The position numbers and the translations under genes are program-made. Of a DNA stretch of 64,000 nt, positions 1-8,172 are shown one piece after another. Position 1 is the stretch's first letter. Each line of letters opens with the position of its first letter. The stretch is from Candidatus Pantoea deserta (GTDB lineage Bacteria; Pseudomonadota; Gammaproteobacteria; Enterobacterales; Enterobacteriaceae), in the NCBI RefSeq assembly GCF_003813865.1, contig NZ_RMVG01000005.1:124001-188000 (forward strand), in the 5' to 3' direction. The notes beneath the pieces were generated by a model that worked only from the letters and a program-made list of their open reading frames with translations, had not been told where the DNA came from and made no database searches.

Positions 1-34
1 TAACGCAGGGCTGTAAGCGCCCTTGCCGTCTCTG

Positions 35-61
35 TCCTGCGCGACCTCAGCGCGCGCAGGA
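35..61. other. GC-rich hairpin near left edge
   Basis: A 9-base inverted repeat (35-43 with 53-61) can form a GC-rich stem, but no T-run follows it on the plus strand. It may belong to the end of a gene that lies left of the window. Nothing coding is recognisable before position 246. Confidence 0.25.
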
Positions 62-170
62 TCGTTCACATCGCTTTATCTCTGGGTTTCACCTCTTTTT
101 CCCCCACATTCCCTGCATAATGTGAGGTAATTCATAAACCCATGAAATAAAGCCCACGATGGGCGCAAAC

Positions 171-190
171 GAATGAAATTTTCCATTCAT
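171..190. promoter_or_regulatory. Candidate operator upstream of iolR
   Basis: An imperfect inverted repeat (ATGAA at 173-177 and TTCAT at 186-190, spaced by 8) sits about 55 bases before the RpiR-type regulator gene. A related ATGAAATAAA element is at 142-151 and recurs at 3892-3901 in front of the iolI-like gene, and a TGAAA-N6-TTTCA element lies upstream of iolA. The shared element is seen in the sequence. Its role as binding site of the adjacent RpiR-type regulator is inferred. Confidence 0.35.
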
Positions 191-245
191 CTGGTACTAT
201 AGCGCTCATTATCCAGCCATAATTCCTTTTTAACGGGCCGAAGTA

Positions 246-1088
246 ATGACCAATAATAACCCGACTCAACTTTCCCTGTTACAGGATGATATTCGTCGCC
301 GTTACGAAACGCTGAGCAAGCGCCTGAAACAGGTGGCTCGTTATATCCTTGATAACAGCAACAGCATTGCCTTCGATACCGTGGCCTCTATCGCCGCACA
401 GGCTGATGTCCCGCCATCAACACTTATTCGCTTTGCTAACGCCTTCGGCTTCAGCGGCTTTAACGAGATGAAACAGGTCTTTCGCCAGCATTTGATGGAA
501 GAGACGGTGAACTATACCGAGCGTGCGCGCCTGTTCCGCCAGACCGCGACGGATGACGCGGCGACGTCGCCGGAAAGCCCGATGGAGATCCTGAACGTCT
601 TTACTATGGTGAATAGCCAGGCCTTACAGCAGCTGGCGATGCAGGTGAATCCCGACCAGCTTAATAAAGCCGTGCAGCTGCTGAACGACGCCGAGAACAT
701 CTATGTTATCGGCCTGCGCCGCTCGTTCAGCGTCGCCTCCTATCTGGTCTATGCGCTGCGTCATCTTGAGCGCCGCGCTTTCCTGATCGACGGCCTGGGC
801 GGTATGTTTACCGAGCAGCTCAGCCTGGTAAACCCCAAAGACGTGGTGATCGCCATCAGCTATTCGCCTTACGCGCGCGAAGCGGTGGAGCTGGTCGAGA
901 TGGGCGCGAAACGCGGCGCGCATCAGATTGCTATTACCGACAGCCAGGTCAGCCCGCTGGCGGCGTTCAGCGACGTCTGCTTTGTGGTGCGGGAAGCGCA
1001 GGTTGACGGCTTCCGCTCGCAGGTCGCGTCTCTCTGTCTGGCGCAGACGCTGGCGGTGTCGCTGGCGTTGAACAACGCTAATGCTTAA
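246..1088 (+). CDS. iolR: MurR/RpiR-family transcriptional regulator, probably of inositol catabolism
   Basis: The 280-aa protein has the RpiR layout: an N-terminal helix-turn-helix of the HTH_6 type (about residues 10-85, with the PPSTLIRFANAFGFSGFNEMK segment typical of the family) and a C-terminal SIS sugar-phosphate-binding domain (about 125-260). SIS ligands in this family are usually phosphosugars or phosphorylated intermediates of the regulated pathway. It faces iolB and iolA, which converge on it from the right, and repeated TGAAAT-type elements lie upstream of it and of the iolA/iolI genes. Proteins of this type regulate inositol genes in related enterobacteria, so the symbol is assigned from context. 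Autoregulation is plausible but only inferred. Confidence 0.72.
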   Translation: MTNNNPTQLSLLQDDIRRRYETLSKRLKQVARYILDNSNSIAFDTVASIAAQADVPPSTLIRFANAFGFSGFNEMKQVFRQHLMEETVNYTERARLFRQTATDDAATSPESPMEILNVFTMVNSQALQQLAMQVNPDQLNKAVQLLNDAENIYVIGLRRSFSVASYLVYALRHLERRAFLIDGLGGMFTEQLSLVNPKDVVIAISYSPYAREAVELVEMGAKRGAHQIAITDSQVSPLAAFSDVCFVVREAQVDGFRSQVASLCLAQTLAVSLALNNANA

Positions 1089-1105
1089 CTTCCGCTTGTG
1101 ACAGT

Positions 1106-1135
1106 AAAAAGGGCAATCAATGGATTGCCCTTTTT
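1106..1135. terminator. Bidirectional rho-independent terminator
   Basis: A stem of GGGCAATC/GATTGCCC with an AATG loop is flanked by an A5 run on the left and a T5 run on the right. It therefore works on both strands between the convergent regulator gene and iolB. Confidence 0.88.
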
Positions 1136-1156
1136 CGTCTCTGCCCGCCGCCTCTG

Positions 1157-1972
1157 CTAAGCGCGCGGGTAGCTGTCGCTGTTAACCCAGGCGTGATCTT
1201 TCTCCCAGGTAAATTTCCACAGGCGCACCGGACCAGCCATCACGTTCAGGTAGTAGTTGTTGTAACCGGCAATGGTCGCTACCGGGTGGTAGCCGCGCGG
1301 CACCATCACGACATCGCGGTTGTAAGGAGCCATACATTCATCCAGCGAGCGGTCGTCGGTATAGACGCGCTGCATGGCAAAGCCCTGTTCAGGATCGAAA
1401 CGGTGATAGTAGGTCTCTTCCAGATAAGTCTCTGCGTCGCTGTTTTCCTGATCGTGCTTGTGGCTGGGATAAGAGCTGGTATCGCCTTCACTGGTATAGA
1501 CCTCAACCACCAGCAAGCTGTCAGCCGGCTTATCGTCCGGCAGAATATTGTGCACCAGCCGCTGATTGCGTCCTTTGCCGCGATGCTCAACGCCAACGTC
1601 GGCCGGGGCGATCAGGCGCGCAGGCAAATTACCCTGACCCGGCGCATTGCATACCGCCAGCTCCAGATCGCTGTCGGCGGTCACTTCGACTTCGTCGTTG
1701 TGCGGCACATAGACAGAGTAAGGCGGTACGCGCTCGAACGGCGACATGCGATTACCAATGCCGGGAAACTCCGCGTGACGCGTTTTTACCGACGCCAGTC
1801 CCGCGACCAGCACCAGGCAAAGCTCTTTATCACCGCTGCTCAGCCGCAGCGTTTCCCCTTTTTTCAGCAGATAGGCGTCAAAGCCCACATAGCGCCAGCC
1901 CGCGCTTTCCGGCGTCACATGCTGGATACGGCCGTTGCCGTCCGGCTGCTGTGCTTTTGAAAGAAAAGACAT
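1157..1972 (-). CDS. iolB: 5-deoxy-glucuronate isomerase
   Basis: IolB converts 5-deoxy-D-glucuronate to 2-deoxy-5-keto-D-gluconate in cytosolic myo-inositol breakdown. The 271-aa cupin-type protein carries the family's metal-binding region: SHKHD followed by a YLEETYYHRF stretch and a VPRGYHP motif. The ATG at 1972 is chosen because AGGAG sits 5 bases before it; the in-frame GTG two codons upstream overlaps that ribosome site and is less likely. It follows iolA on the same strand by 83 bases, so the two are probably cotranscribed. Length is normal for the family. The other pathway genes (iolC, D, E, G) are not in the window. Confidence 0.93.
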   Translation of the reverse strand: MSFLSKAQQPDGNGRIQHVTPESAGWRYVGFDAYLLKKGETLRLSSGDKELCLVLVAGLASVKTRHAEFPGIGNRMSPFERVPPYSVYVPHNDEVEVTADSDLELAVCNAPGQGNLPARLIAPADVGVEHRGKGRNQRLVHNILPDDKPADSLLVVEVYTSEGDTSSYPSHKHDQENSDAETYLEETYYHRFDPEQGFAMQRVYTDDRSLDECMAPYNRDVVMVPRGYHPVATIAGYNNYYLNVMAGPVRLWKFTWEKDHAWVNSDSYPRA

Positions 1973-2055
1973 CCTCACTCCTCTTTTTAGCCTGCAAACA
2001 AGCCGCTACAGGCGCGCTGCCGCGGACCTGTAGCTGAGTTGATAAAACAGCGCGC

Positions 2056-3561
2056 TTAGCTCAGCGTCGGCATACTAAATTCCGACACCGTCTGCTGGCC
2101 GCTCGGCCAGCGCGCCGTGGCGGTTTTCATGCGGGTATAGAAACGCACGCCGTCCGGGCCGTGTACGTTGAGCGCGCCGAATACGGAACGCTTCCAGCCG
2201 CCAAAGCTGTGAAACGCCATCGGCACCGGCACCGGCACGTTGACGCCGACCATGCCCGCCTCGACATCCTGCACAAATTCCCGCGCGGTGTGGCCGTTGC
2301 TGGTAAAGATGGCGCTGCCGTTGCCAAATTCATGGCTGTTGACCAGCTGAAGCGCGCTGCTATAGTCCGGCGCGCGCATAATGCTCAGCACGGGTCCGAA
2401 AATCTCTTCGCGCCAGATGGTCATCTCCGACGTGACGTTATCGAACAGCGTGCCGCCGACATAGTAACCTTCCGCATGGCCGGGCACCTGGAAGTTGCGG
2501 CCGTCAACTACCAGCTTCGCGCCTTCCTGCTCGCCTTTGTCGATATAGCCCAGCACCTTTTTCTGGTGCGCGGCGGAGACCACCGGTCCCATCTCATTCT
2601 CTTCCGCGCCCTTGTTGATGCCGGGACCGACGCGCAGCGCCTTGATCAGCGGAGTCAGCCGGGCAATCAGCTTGTCGGCGGTATCGTCACCCACTGCGAC
2701 TACGACCGGCAGCGCCATGCAGCGTTCGCCTGCGGAGCCAAACGCGCCGCCCATAATGGCGTTTACCGTGGCGTCGAGATCGGCATCCGGCATCACGATG
2801 GCGTGGTTTTTCGCCGCGCCGAACGCCTGCACGCGTTTGCCATGCGCGCTGGCGGTTTTGTAGATGTGCTCAGCCACGCCAGAGGAGCCGACAAAGCTTA
2901 CCGCCGCAATGCGCGGATCTTTATACAGCTGTTCGGCATCTTCGTTTGAAGAGTGGACCACGTTAAAGACGCCGTCCGGCAGACCGGCCTCTTTGAGCAG
3001 CTCAGCCATACGCACTGACGCAGAAGGATCGAGCGCAGGCGGCTTCAGCACAAAGGTATTGCCGCAGGCCAGCGCGATCGGGAACATCCACAGCGGCACC
3101 ATCGCCGGGAAGTTAAAGGGCGTAATGCCCGCCACCACGCCCACCGGCTGCATCAGCGAATAGCTGTCCACGCCGGTGCCGACGCTGGCGGAGTACTCGC
3201 CTTTAATCAGATGAGGGATGCCGCAGGCAAACTCCACCACTTCCAGCCCGCGCGTCAGCTCGCCCTGCGCGTCTGACCAGACTTTGCCGTGTTCAGAGAC
3301 GATCAGTTCGGCCAGCTCGTCGCGATGCTGCTCCATGAGCGCCTTAAAGTTGAACATCACGCGAGCGCGGCGCAGCGGCGACGTTTTTGACCAGTCCGGA
3401 AAAGCCTCGTGCGCCACTTTAATCGCCTCGGCCACTTCCGCGCCGGTGCTCTGCGTTAGCTCGCGCACCACTTTGCCGGTTGCCGGATCGTAAACCGGAA
3501 TCGTTTCGTTGCTGGCGCTGTAAGTGATTTGACCGCCAATGAAGTTTCCTGTGATGTTCAT
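2056..3561 (-). CDS. iolA: (Methyl)malonate-semialdehyde dehydrogenase, CoA-acylating
   Basis: This NAD-dependent aldehyde dehydrogenase of the MmsA/IolA type oxidises malonate semialdehyde, or methylmalonate semialdehyde, to acetyl- or propionyl-CoA with release of CO2, the last step of inositol (or valine) catabolism. At 501 aa it is full length. The VVAGITPFNFPAMVPLWMFP segment, the SFVGSSGVAEHIY nucleotide-binding region and the catalytic cysteine in GSAGERCMA are all visible. GAGG lies 7 bases before the ATG. It is the first gene of an iolA-iolB unit and diverges from the iolI-like gene. The iol assignment over mmsA rests on the iolB and iolI neighbours. Confidence 0.92.
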   Translation of the reverse strand: MNITGNFIGGQITYSASNETIPVYDPATGKVVRELTQSTGAEVAEAIKVAHEAFPDWSKTSPLRRARVMFNFKALMEQHRDELAELIVSEHGKVWSDAQGELTRGLEVVEFACGIPHLIKGEYSASVGTGVDSYSLMQPVGVVAGITPFNFPAMVPLWMFPIALACGNTFVLKPPALDPSASVRMAELLKEAGLPDGVFNVVHSSNEDAEQLYKDPRIAAVSFVGSSGVAEHIYKTASAHGKRVQAFGAAKNHAIVMPDADLDATVNAIMGGAFGSAGERCMALPVVVAVGDDTADKLIARLTPLIKALRVGPGINKGAEENEMGPVVSAAHQKKVLGYIDKGEQEGAKLVVDGRNFQVPGHAEGYYVGGTLFDNVTSEMTIWREEIFGPVLSIMRAPDYSSALQLVNSHEFGNGSAIFTSNGHTAREFVQDVEAGMVGVNVPVPVPMAFHSFGGWKRSVFGALNVHGPDGVRFYTRMKTATARWPSGQQTVSEFSMPTLS

Positions 3562-3960
3562 TCTGTCGCCTCTTTAGATGGGTGAGTTGTCTGGCGCCTC
3601 AGTGACGCAATGTCATCCGGCCAGACAAAACCAAAAGCATGCAATGAAGCTATTACAGTGAAATAAATTTTTCAAATGAAAGTTTTTGGAAGATTCCTTT
3701 TTAGCGGCATGGATCGCATTTTTTCGACTGGCCTTAAAAAGCGTGTGCCGACAAGGCTTACCGCGCGTCGGACTGCCTGTTTACAGAGGAGGTATCGCGC
3801 TGGCGAAAGCGGTAAAAGAGGCTGCCACAGCGCGAAAAATGAAATTATTGCGAGGCAGATCTCAAGCCTTAAATTTCACAATTCACTATTGATGAAATAA
3901 ATGTTCTCTTTGGCGGCAGATTATTTCCTCTGTCCTTTGCCTCGCTACAGGAGCCGCAGC
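3562..3960. promoter_or_regulatory. Divergent iolA / iolI control region
   Basis: This 399-base AT-rich gap separates the divergently read iolA and iolI-like genes. It contains an imperfect palindrome TGAAATAAATTTTTCA at 3659-3674, a TTTCA...TGAAA pair at 3873-3897 and an ATGAAATAAA element at 3892-3901 that is identical to one upstream of the RpiR-type gene. These are candidate operators. Open frames in the gap have no ribosome site or recognisable product. Confidence 0.5.
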
Positions 3961-4776
3961 ATGGCCATCGATCCAACCCGTTTCTGTATTAACCGTAAAA
4001 TCGCCCCGAACCTCTCTCTGGAAGCCTTTTTCCAGCTGGTTCAGCGTCTGGGTTTGCACAAAGTAGAACTGCGTAATGATATGCCGAGCGGGAAGGTGTG
4101 CGATGACCTGACGGCCGGCCAGACGCGCGATCTGCTGGCGAAATACAACATTGAAGTGGTGACTATCAACGCCGTCTATCCGTTTAACCGCGTGGATGAG
4201 GCGCTTCTGGCGAAAACCGACGCGCTGTTGCAGGACGCGCAGGCCATTGGCGCTAAAGCGCTGGTGATGTGCCCGTTAAATGAAGGCGTCGCCATCTCGC
4301 CTGAAGAGACGATGGCGGCGATGAACACGCTGGCTCCGCGCTTTGCGCAGCACGGCATACAGGGTCTGGTGGAGCCGCTGGGCTTTCCGGTCAGCTCGCT
4401 GCGTTCGGCCGTGCAGGCGCAGCAGCTTATCCGCGACGCGCAGGTGCCGTTTAAGCTGGTCATCGATACCTTCCACCATCATCTGTACGAACATGCTGAA
4501 CAGGAATTTCCTGCGGAAATCGACGTTGGCATGATTGGTCTCGTGCATCTTTCCGGCGTGGAAGATACGCGCGCGACGGCTGAACTGACCGATGAAGAGC
4601 GCATTATGTTGAGCAATAAAGACGTACTTAACAGCGTCGCGCAGGTGAAGCGGCTGGAGATGCTCGGCTACAAAGGCGTCTATGCCTTCGAGCCGTTCTC
4701 CTCTGAGCTGAACAGCTGGACGCCCGCCGAGATCGAACGCCAGATCCGCCACAGTATTGAACTGCTTCAGGCCTGA
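3961..4776 (+). CDS. iolI: IolI-like sugar isomerase/epimerase (inosose isomerase candidate)
   Basis: A 271-aa xylose-isomerase-like TIM barrel protein of the AP endonuclease 2 superfamily. Metal-binding positions typical of IolI are visible: Glu in LVEPLGF, Asp and His in VIDTFHHH, His in VHLSGVED and Glu in YAFEPFS. In B. subtilis IolI interconverts inososes. The start at 3961 is preferred to an upstream ATG at 3901 because AGGAG lies about 8 bases before it and the family's first strand begins right after it. It is monocistronic, divergent from iolA. Other members of this superfamily (IolE, IolH, hydroxypyruvate isomerase) cannot be excluded, so the exact reaction is uncertain. Confidence 0.75.
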   Translation: MAIDPTRFCINRKIAPNLSLEAFFQLVQRLGLHKVELRNDMPSGKVCDDLTAGQTRDLLAKYNIEVVTINAVYPFNRVDEALLAKTDALLQDAQAIGAKALVMCPLNEGVAISPEETMAAMNTLAPRFAQHGIQGLVEPLGFPVSSLRSAVQAQQLIRDAQVPFKLVIDTFHHHLYEHAEQEFPAEIDVGMIGLVHLSGVEDTRATAELTDEERIMLSNKDVLNSVAQVKRLEMLGYKGVYAFEPFSSELNSWTPAEIERQIRHSIELLQA

Positions 4777-4842
4777 ATGTTGCGCGGCGGTCAGTGGCCG
4801 CCGCGTCGCCCTACCCTTATCTGTGTCTTACGACACGTTTTA

Positions 4843-4868
4843 GGCCTCGGTCGGAGGCCGCTTTTTTT
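4843..4868 (+). terminator. Rho-independent terminator of the iolI-like gene
   Basis: GGCCTC (4843-4848) pairs with GAGGCC (4854-4859) and is followed by a T7 run. It overlaps the stop codon of the convergent yhhS gene. Confidence 0.85.
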
Positions 4869-6084
4869 AGTTCTCTTCCGCCTTTGCTGGCGCCTGCGAC
4901 AAACGCCGCGTTAGCCGCAGCGTGCCGAACAACCCCACGCAGACCAGCAGCGCCGTCAGCAGATAGACCAGCGGCACGCCTGCAAAGCTCATAATAAAGC
5001 CCGCCACCGGACCGGTAATCCCTAGCGCCAGATCCATAAAGGCCGTATAGGTCGCCAGCGCGCTGCCCTGATTCGCCTGCGGCACCGCTTTCACCGCCAC
5101 CACGCCGAGCGCCGGAAACACCAGCGAGAAGCCTGCGCCGGTGAGCAGCGCCCCGGTTTTAGCCATCCAGGGTTCGAACGCGCCCGCCACCAGAAACAGG
5201 CCGATAGCCTCGACGGCCAGACAGGCGCTGGCAACGCGCAGCCCGCCGAGACGGTTAATCGCGTTGGGAAACAGAAGACGCGTGCCGACGAAGGCGACGC
5301 TGAACAGCGTGAGCGCGAACGCCGCGCCGTCCCAGCCTTTCGCCTGATAAAACAGGGTGATAAAAGTGGCGATCACGCCAAACCCCGCCGAGCCAGCGGC
5401 CAGAATCAGGCCGAAACCATAGATTTTTCCCAGCACGTCGCGAAACGGCAGCGGCCGGGCGCGACTGCCTTTTGCCGCCGGACGCGGCAGCGCCAGCAGG
5501 ATCGCCAGCGCGCAGATAGCGATAATTACCCCGGAAAGCAGCAGCAGTCCGCCATGACGGTAAATAATTACGCCAAGCGGGGCGCCCAGCGCCATCGCGC
5601 CGTAGGTGCAGATGCCGTTCCATGAGATAACGCGACCGATATGCAGCGATCCGACGCGCGCCACGCCCCACAGCGACGTGCCGGTGCCGGTAAAACTCTG
5701 ACCAATGCCGAGGATCACGCGCCCGATGCACAGCAGCGCCAGGCTGGCAACCGGCGAGACCGCCAGCCACGCCGCCAGCAGATAGCAGAGACCGCTCAGC
5801 AGCACGCCCACCAGCCCCAGCACCACCACGCGCTTTGGTCCCCAGACGTCGGCGTAGCGCCCGGCGTGGGGGCGACTCAGCAGCGTCGCCAGATATTGCA
5901 GGCTGATCACCACGCCCGCCCAGAAGGCGCTGTAGCCAAGCTGGTCATGCACCATGCCGGGCAGTACCGCCAGCTGTAATCCAATGGTGAGATAGCTGGC
6001 GAAGTTGTAGATTACGATAGAGATAATCAGGAGGGTTAATCCGATGCCCTTATGAGCAGGTTCCGCTGCGGGTTGATCTGGCAT
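4867..6084 (-). CDS. yhhS: MFS transporter YhhS
   Basis: The 405-aa inner-membrane protein is collinear with E. coli YhhS (recognised stretches include NFASYLTIGL near residue 25 and RPHAGRYAD near 70, the latter in the conserved loop between TM2 and TM3). Twelve hydrophobic segments are expected of this family. YhhS has been linked to drug and arabinose export in overexpression work; its physiological substrate is not established. It diverges from yhhT, the same neighbour as in E. coli. The start is supported by conservation of the N-terminal MP(D/E) residues. Confidence 0.9.
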   Translation of the reverse strand: MPDQPAAEPAHKGIGLTLLIISIVIYNFASYLTIGLQLAVLPGMVHDQLGYSAFWAGVVISLQYLATLLSRPHAGRYADVWGPKRVVVLGLVGVLLSGLCYLLAAWLAVSPVASLALLCIGRVILGIGQSFTGTGTSLWGVARVGSLHIGRVISWNGICTYGAMALGAPLGVIIYRHGGLLLLSGVIIAICALAILLALPRPAAKGSRARPLPFRDVLGKIYGFGLILAAGSAGFGVIATFITLFYQAKGWDGAAFALTLFSVAFVGTRLLFPNAINRLGGLRVASACLAVEAIGLFLVAGAFEPWMAKTGALLTGAGFSLVFPALGVVAVKAVPQANQGSALATYTAFMDLALGITGPVAGFIMSFAGVPLVYLLTALLVCVGLFGTLRLTRRLSQAPAKAEEN

Positions 6085-6277
6085 GACAAATTACGCTCGT
6101 GGTTGACTAATTTTTATATGCAGGAAACCTAACTATACGCGCTTTCGCCGCGCGCGCACCCGTCAGGTCGCTCAGGGTTAATTTCTCTGATTCTTATTGC
6201 GCTTTTAGAGACGAATCAGGCGTTTAATTGCCTGTCAGCTACACTACTCACTGCGGTCTGGCTTTTCAGGAGAGGGA

Positions 6278-7324
6278 ATGAGCGAACTACAGCAGGAAAA
6301 AATAGGGCAAAGTATTCTGATTAAGCTGGCGATGCTGGTGATTATTCTCGCCGGTATCCGCGCCGCATCCGATATTATGGTGCCCTTCTTACTGGCCGCC
6401 TTTTTTGCCATCGTACTCAATCCTATCGTGACCTTTCTGATGCGGCGCGGCTGGCGGCGCGGGCTGGCGATCACGGTGGTAATTACGGTGATCTTTATCG
6501 TTATCCTGCTGCTGGTCGCGGTGCTGGCCAGCTCAGTCAGTGAGTTTTCCGACATCTATCCGCAGCTGCGCGCGACAATGGAGCAGAAGATGGCCGTGGT
6601 GCAGCATCTGGCGTCGGGCATCGGCATTCACGTCTCCACCAATACGCTGGTGCAGCGCTTCGATCCCAATATGCTGATGTCGTTCGCCACCGTCGCGCTG
6701 ACGCAGTTCTCCGGCATGATGAGCAACTTTGTGCTGCTGATCCTGACGGTAGTGTTTATGCTGTTTGAAGTGCATCACCTGCCCTACAAGATGCGTAACG
6801 CGCTGACCAATCCGCAGATCCGCATCGCCGGACTCCATCGGGCGCTGAAAGGCGTAACGCACTATCTGGCTCTGAAAACGCTGATCAGCCTGATTACCGG
6901 CGTGGCCGTGTGGGCTTCGCTGTTTCTGCTCGACGTTAAGTTTGCGCTGCTGTGGGGCGTGGTGGCCTTTATTCTTAACTATATCCCTAATATCGGCCCG
7001 ATCATCGCCGGTATTCCTCCCGTGCTCCAGGCGCTGCTGCTCAACAGCGGCTACGATGCGGCGCTGGTAGCGGCGCTGTTTATCGCCATTCATATGGTGT
7101 TCGGCAACATGCTGGAGCCGCGCGTGATGGGACGCGGTCTGGGGCTGTCGACGCTGGTGGTGTTTCTGTCGTTAATCTTCTGGGGCTGGCTGCTGGGACC
7201 GGTCGGCATGCTGCTTTCCGTGCCCTTAACCAGCATCACCAAGATTCTGATGGAAACCACGCCGGGCGGCAGTCGACTGGCGATTATGCTCGGCGCGGGA
7301 CGGCCTAAACGGCATAAAATCTAA
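6278..7324 (+). CDS. yhhT: AI-2E/PerM-family inner-membrane transporter YhhT
   Basis: A 348-aa polytopic membrane protein of the AI-2 exporter (PerM/TqsA) family, with about eight hydrophobic segments. The family's conserved C-terminal region (NYIPNIGPIIAGIPPVL and a LEPRVMGRGLGLS loop) is clear. An AGGAGAG ribosome site precedes the ATG by about 6 bases. The substrate of YhhT is unknown; the family includes an autoinducer-2 exporter. Its stop codon overlaps that of the convergent GntR gene by 4 bases. Confidence 0.9.
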   Translation: MSELQQEKIGQSILIKLAMLVIILAGIRAASDIMVPFLLAAFFAIVLNPIVTFLMRRGWRRGLAITVVITVIFIVILLLVAVLASSVSEFSDIYPQLRATMEQKMAVVQHLASGIGIHVSTNTLVQRFDPNMLMSFATVALTQFSGMMSNFVLLILTVVFMLFEVHHLPYKMRNALTNPQIRIAGLHRALKGVTHYLALKTLISLITGVAVWASLFLLDVKFALLWGVVAFILNYIPNIGPIIAGIPPVLQALLLNSGYDAALVAALFIAIHMVFGNMLEPRVMGRGLGLSTLVVFLSLIFWGWLLGPVGMLLSVPLTSITKILMETTPGGSRLAIMLGAGRPKRHKI

Positions 7325-8004
7325 CCCAGCAGCCGCTGCTGCACCTGCCTGAGATGAGCCGTCATCGCGGCGCGCGCGGCGTCGGCATCCCCGGCGCAGA
7401 TAGCGGCGGCAATCTGCTGATGGTCGCGGTTCATCTCTTCGGCGAAGGCGTTATCCGCATAGTGGCGCTCCAGCCGCCGAAAGTGCGCGCTGTCGCGCTT
7501 GTTCCACAGGTACTCCATCATGTCGCGCAGCACCTCGTTGCCGCTCATCTCGCCGATCAGCAGATGAAAGCGCTTGTCCTGCGCAAGAAAGGCCGCGTCG
7601 TTGGTATTGTAGTGCAGCAGCGACTCCGCCAGCGCGCGCAGCCGATCGCGCTGCGCCGGGCTGCCGTGGCGCGCCGCCATCTCCGCCAGCATTCCTTCGA
7701 ACGCCAGCCGGGCCTGAAGCAGATCTTCCAGGCCGAAATCCGCCTCGTCTGCGGGCGCGCCTGTCTGCGGCAGCGGCTGCATCACAAACACGCCGTTGCC
7801 GGTGCGTATATCTACCCAGCCGGTCATCTCCAGCGCAATCAGCGCCTCGCGCACCGATGAACGGCTGACGCCCAGCTGCTTCGCCAGTTCGCGCTCCGGC
7901 GGCAGCGCCGCGCCAGGCGCAAATTCTCCGTGTTGAATACTCTCTACGATCGCACTGGCGATCTGGCGATAAAGACGTTCCGTTTTCAGCACTGACAGCG
8001 CCAT
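7321..8004 (-). CDS. GntR-family (FadR subfamily) regulator, probable hexuronate regulator
   Basis: The 227-aa protein has an N-terminal winged HTH (about residues 8-75; PPERELAKQLGVSRSSVREAL recognition region) and an FCD ligand-binding domain (about 95-220) with the metal-binding His residues expected of that fold. UxuR and ExuR, which control glucuronate/galacturonate genes, belong to the same subfamily but are about 30 residues longer. It is divergent from uxuA with 168 bases between, which contain an inverted repeat, so control of uxuA is the simplest reading. I do not assign uxuR by name because similarity is only at family level. Confidence 0.78.
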   Translation of the reverse strand: MALSVLKTERLYRQIASAIVESIQHGEFAPGAALPPERELAKQLGVSRSSVREALIALEMTGWVDIRTGNGVFVMQPLPQTGAPADEADFGLEDLLQARLAFEGMLAEMAARHGSPAQRDRLRALAESLLHYNTNDAAFLAQDKRFHLLIGEMSGNEVLRDMMEYLWNKRDSAHFRRLERHYADNAFAEEMNRDHQQIAAAICAGDADAARAAMTAHLRQVQQRLLG

Positions 8005-8121
8005 GTTTTTCTCCTCATCAGCAGCGGTGCAGCGTAGCGCAGGCCCCGTGGCCTTTCCGACCCGCGCAATTCATTGCGCTGCGATCGCGATCACGGCCTT
8101 TCTCGTCAGGCTAGCATACTC

Positions 8122-8150
8122 TTGGTCCAGCGGCCTGACCACTGGGCCAA
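8122..8150. promoter_or_regulatory. Candidate GntR operator between regulator and uxuA
   Basis: TTGGTCCAG (8122-8130) is repeated inverted as CTGGGCCAA (8142-8150), with a second nested TGGTC...GACCA pair. TTGGT/ACCAA half-sites resemble those known for UxuR/ExuR. Location 23 bases before the uxuA start suits repression of uxuA. Function is inferred. Confidence 0.5.
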
Positions 8151-8172
8151 ATTTTGCGGCTAAGGAGAAACA

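Noticed and set aside
3676..3900. 74-codon and overlapping 68-codon frames upstream of the iolI-like gene
   Set aside because: They lie in the divergent control region, have no good ribosome site and overlap operator-like palindromes.
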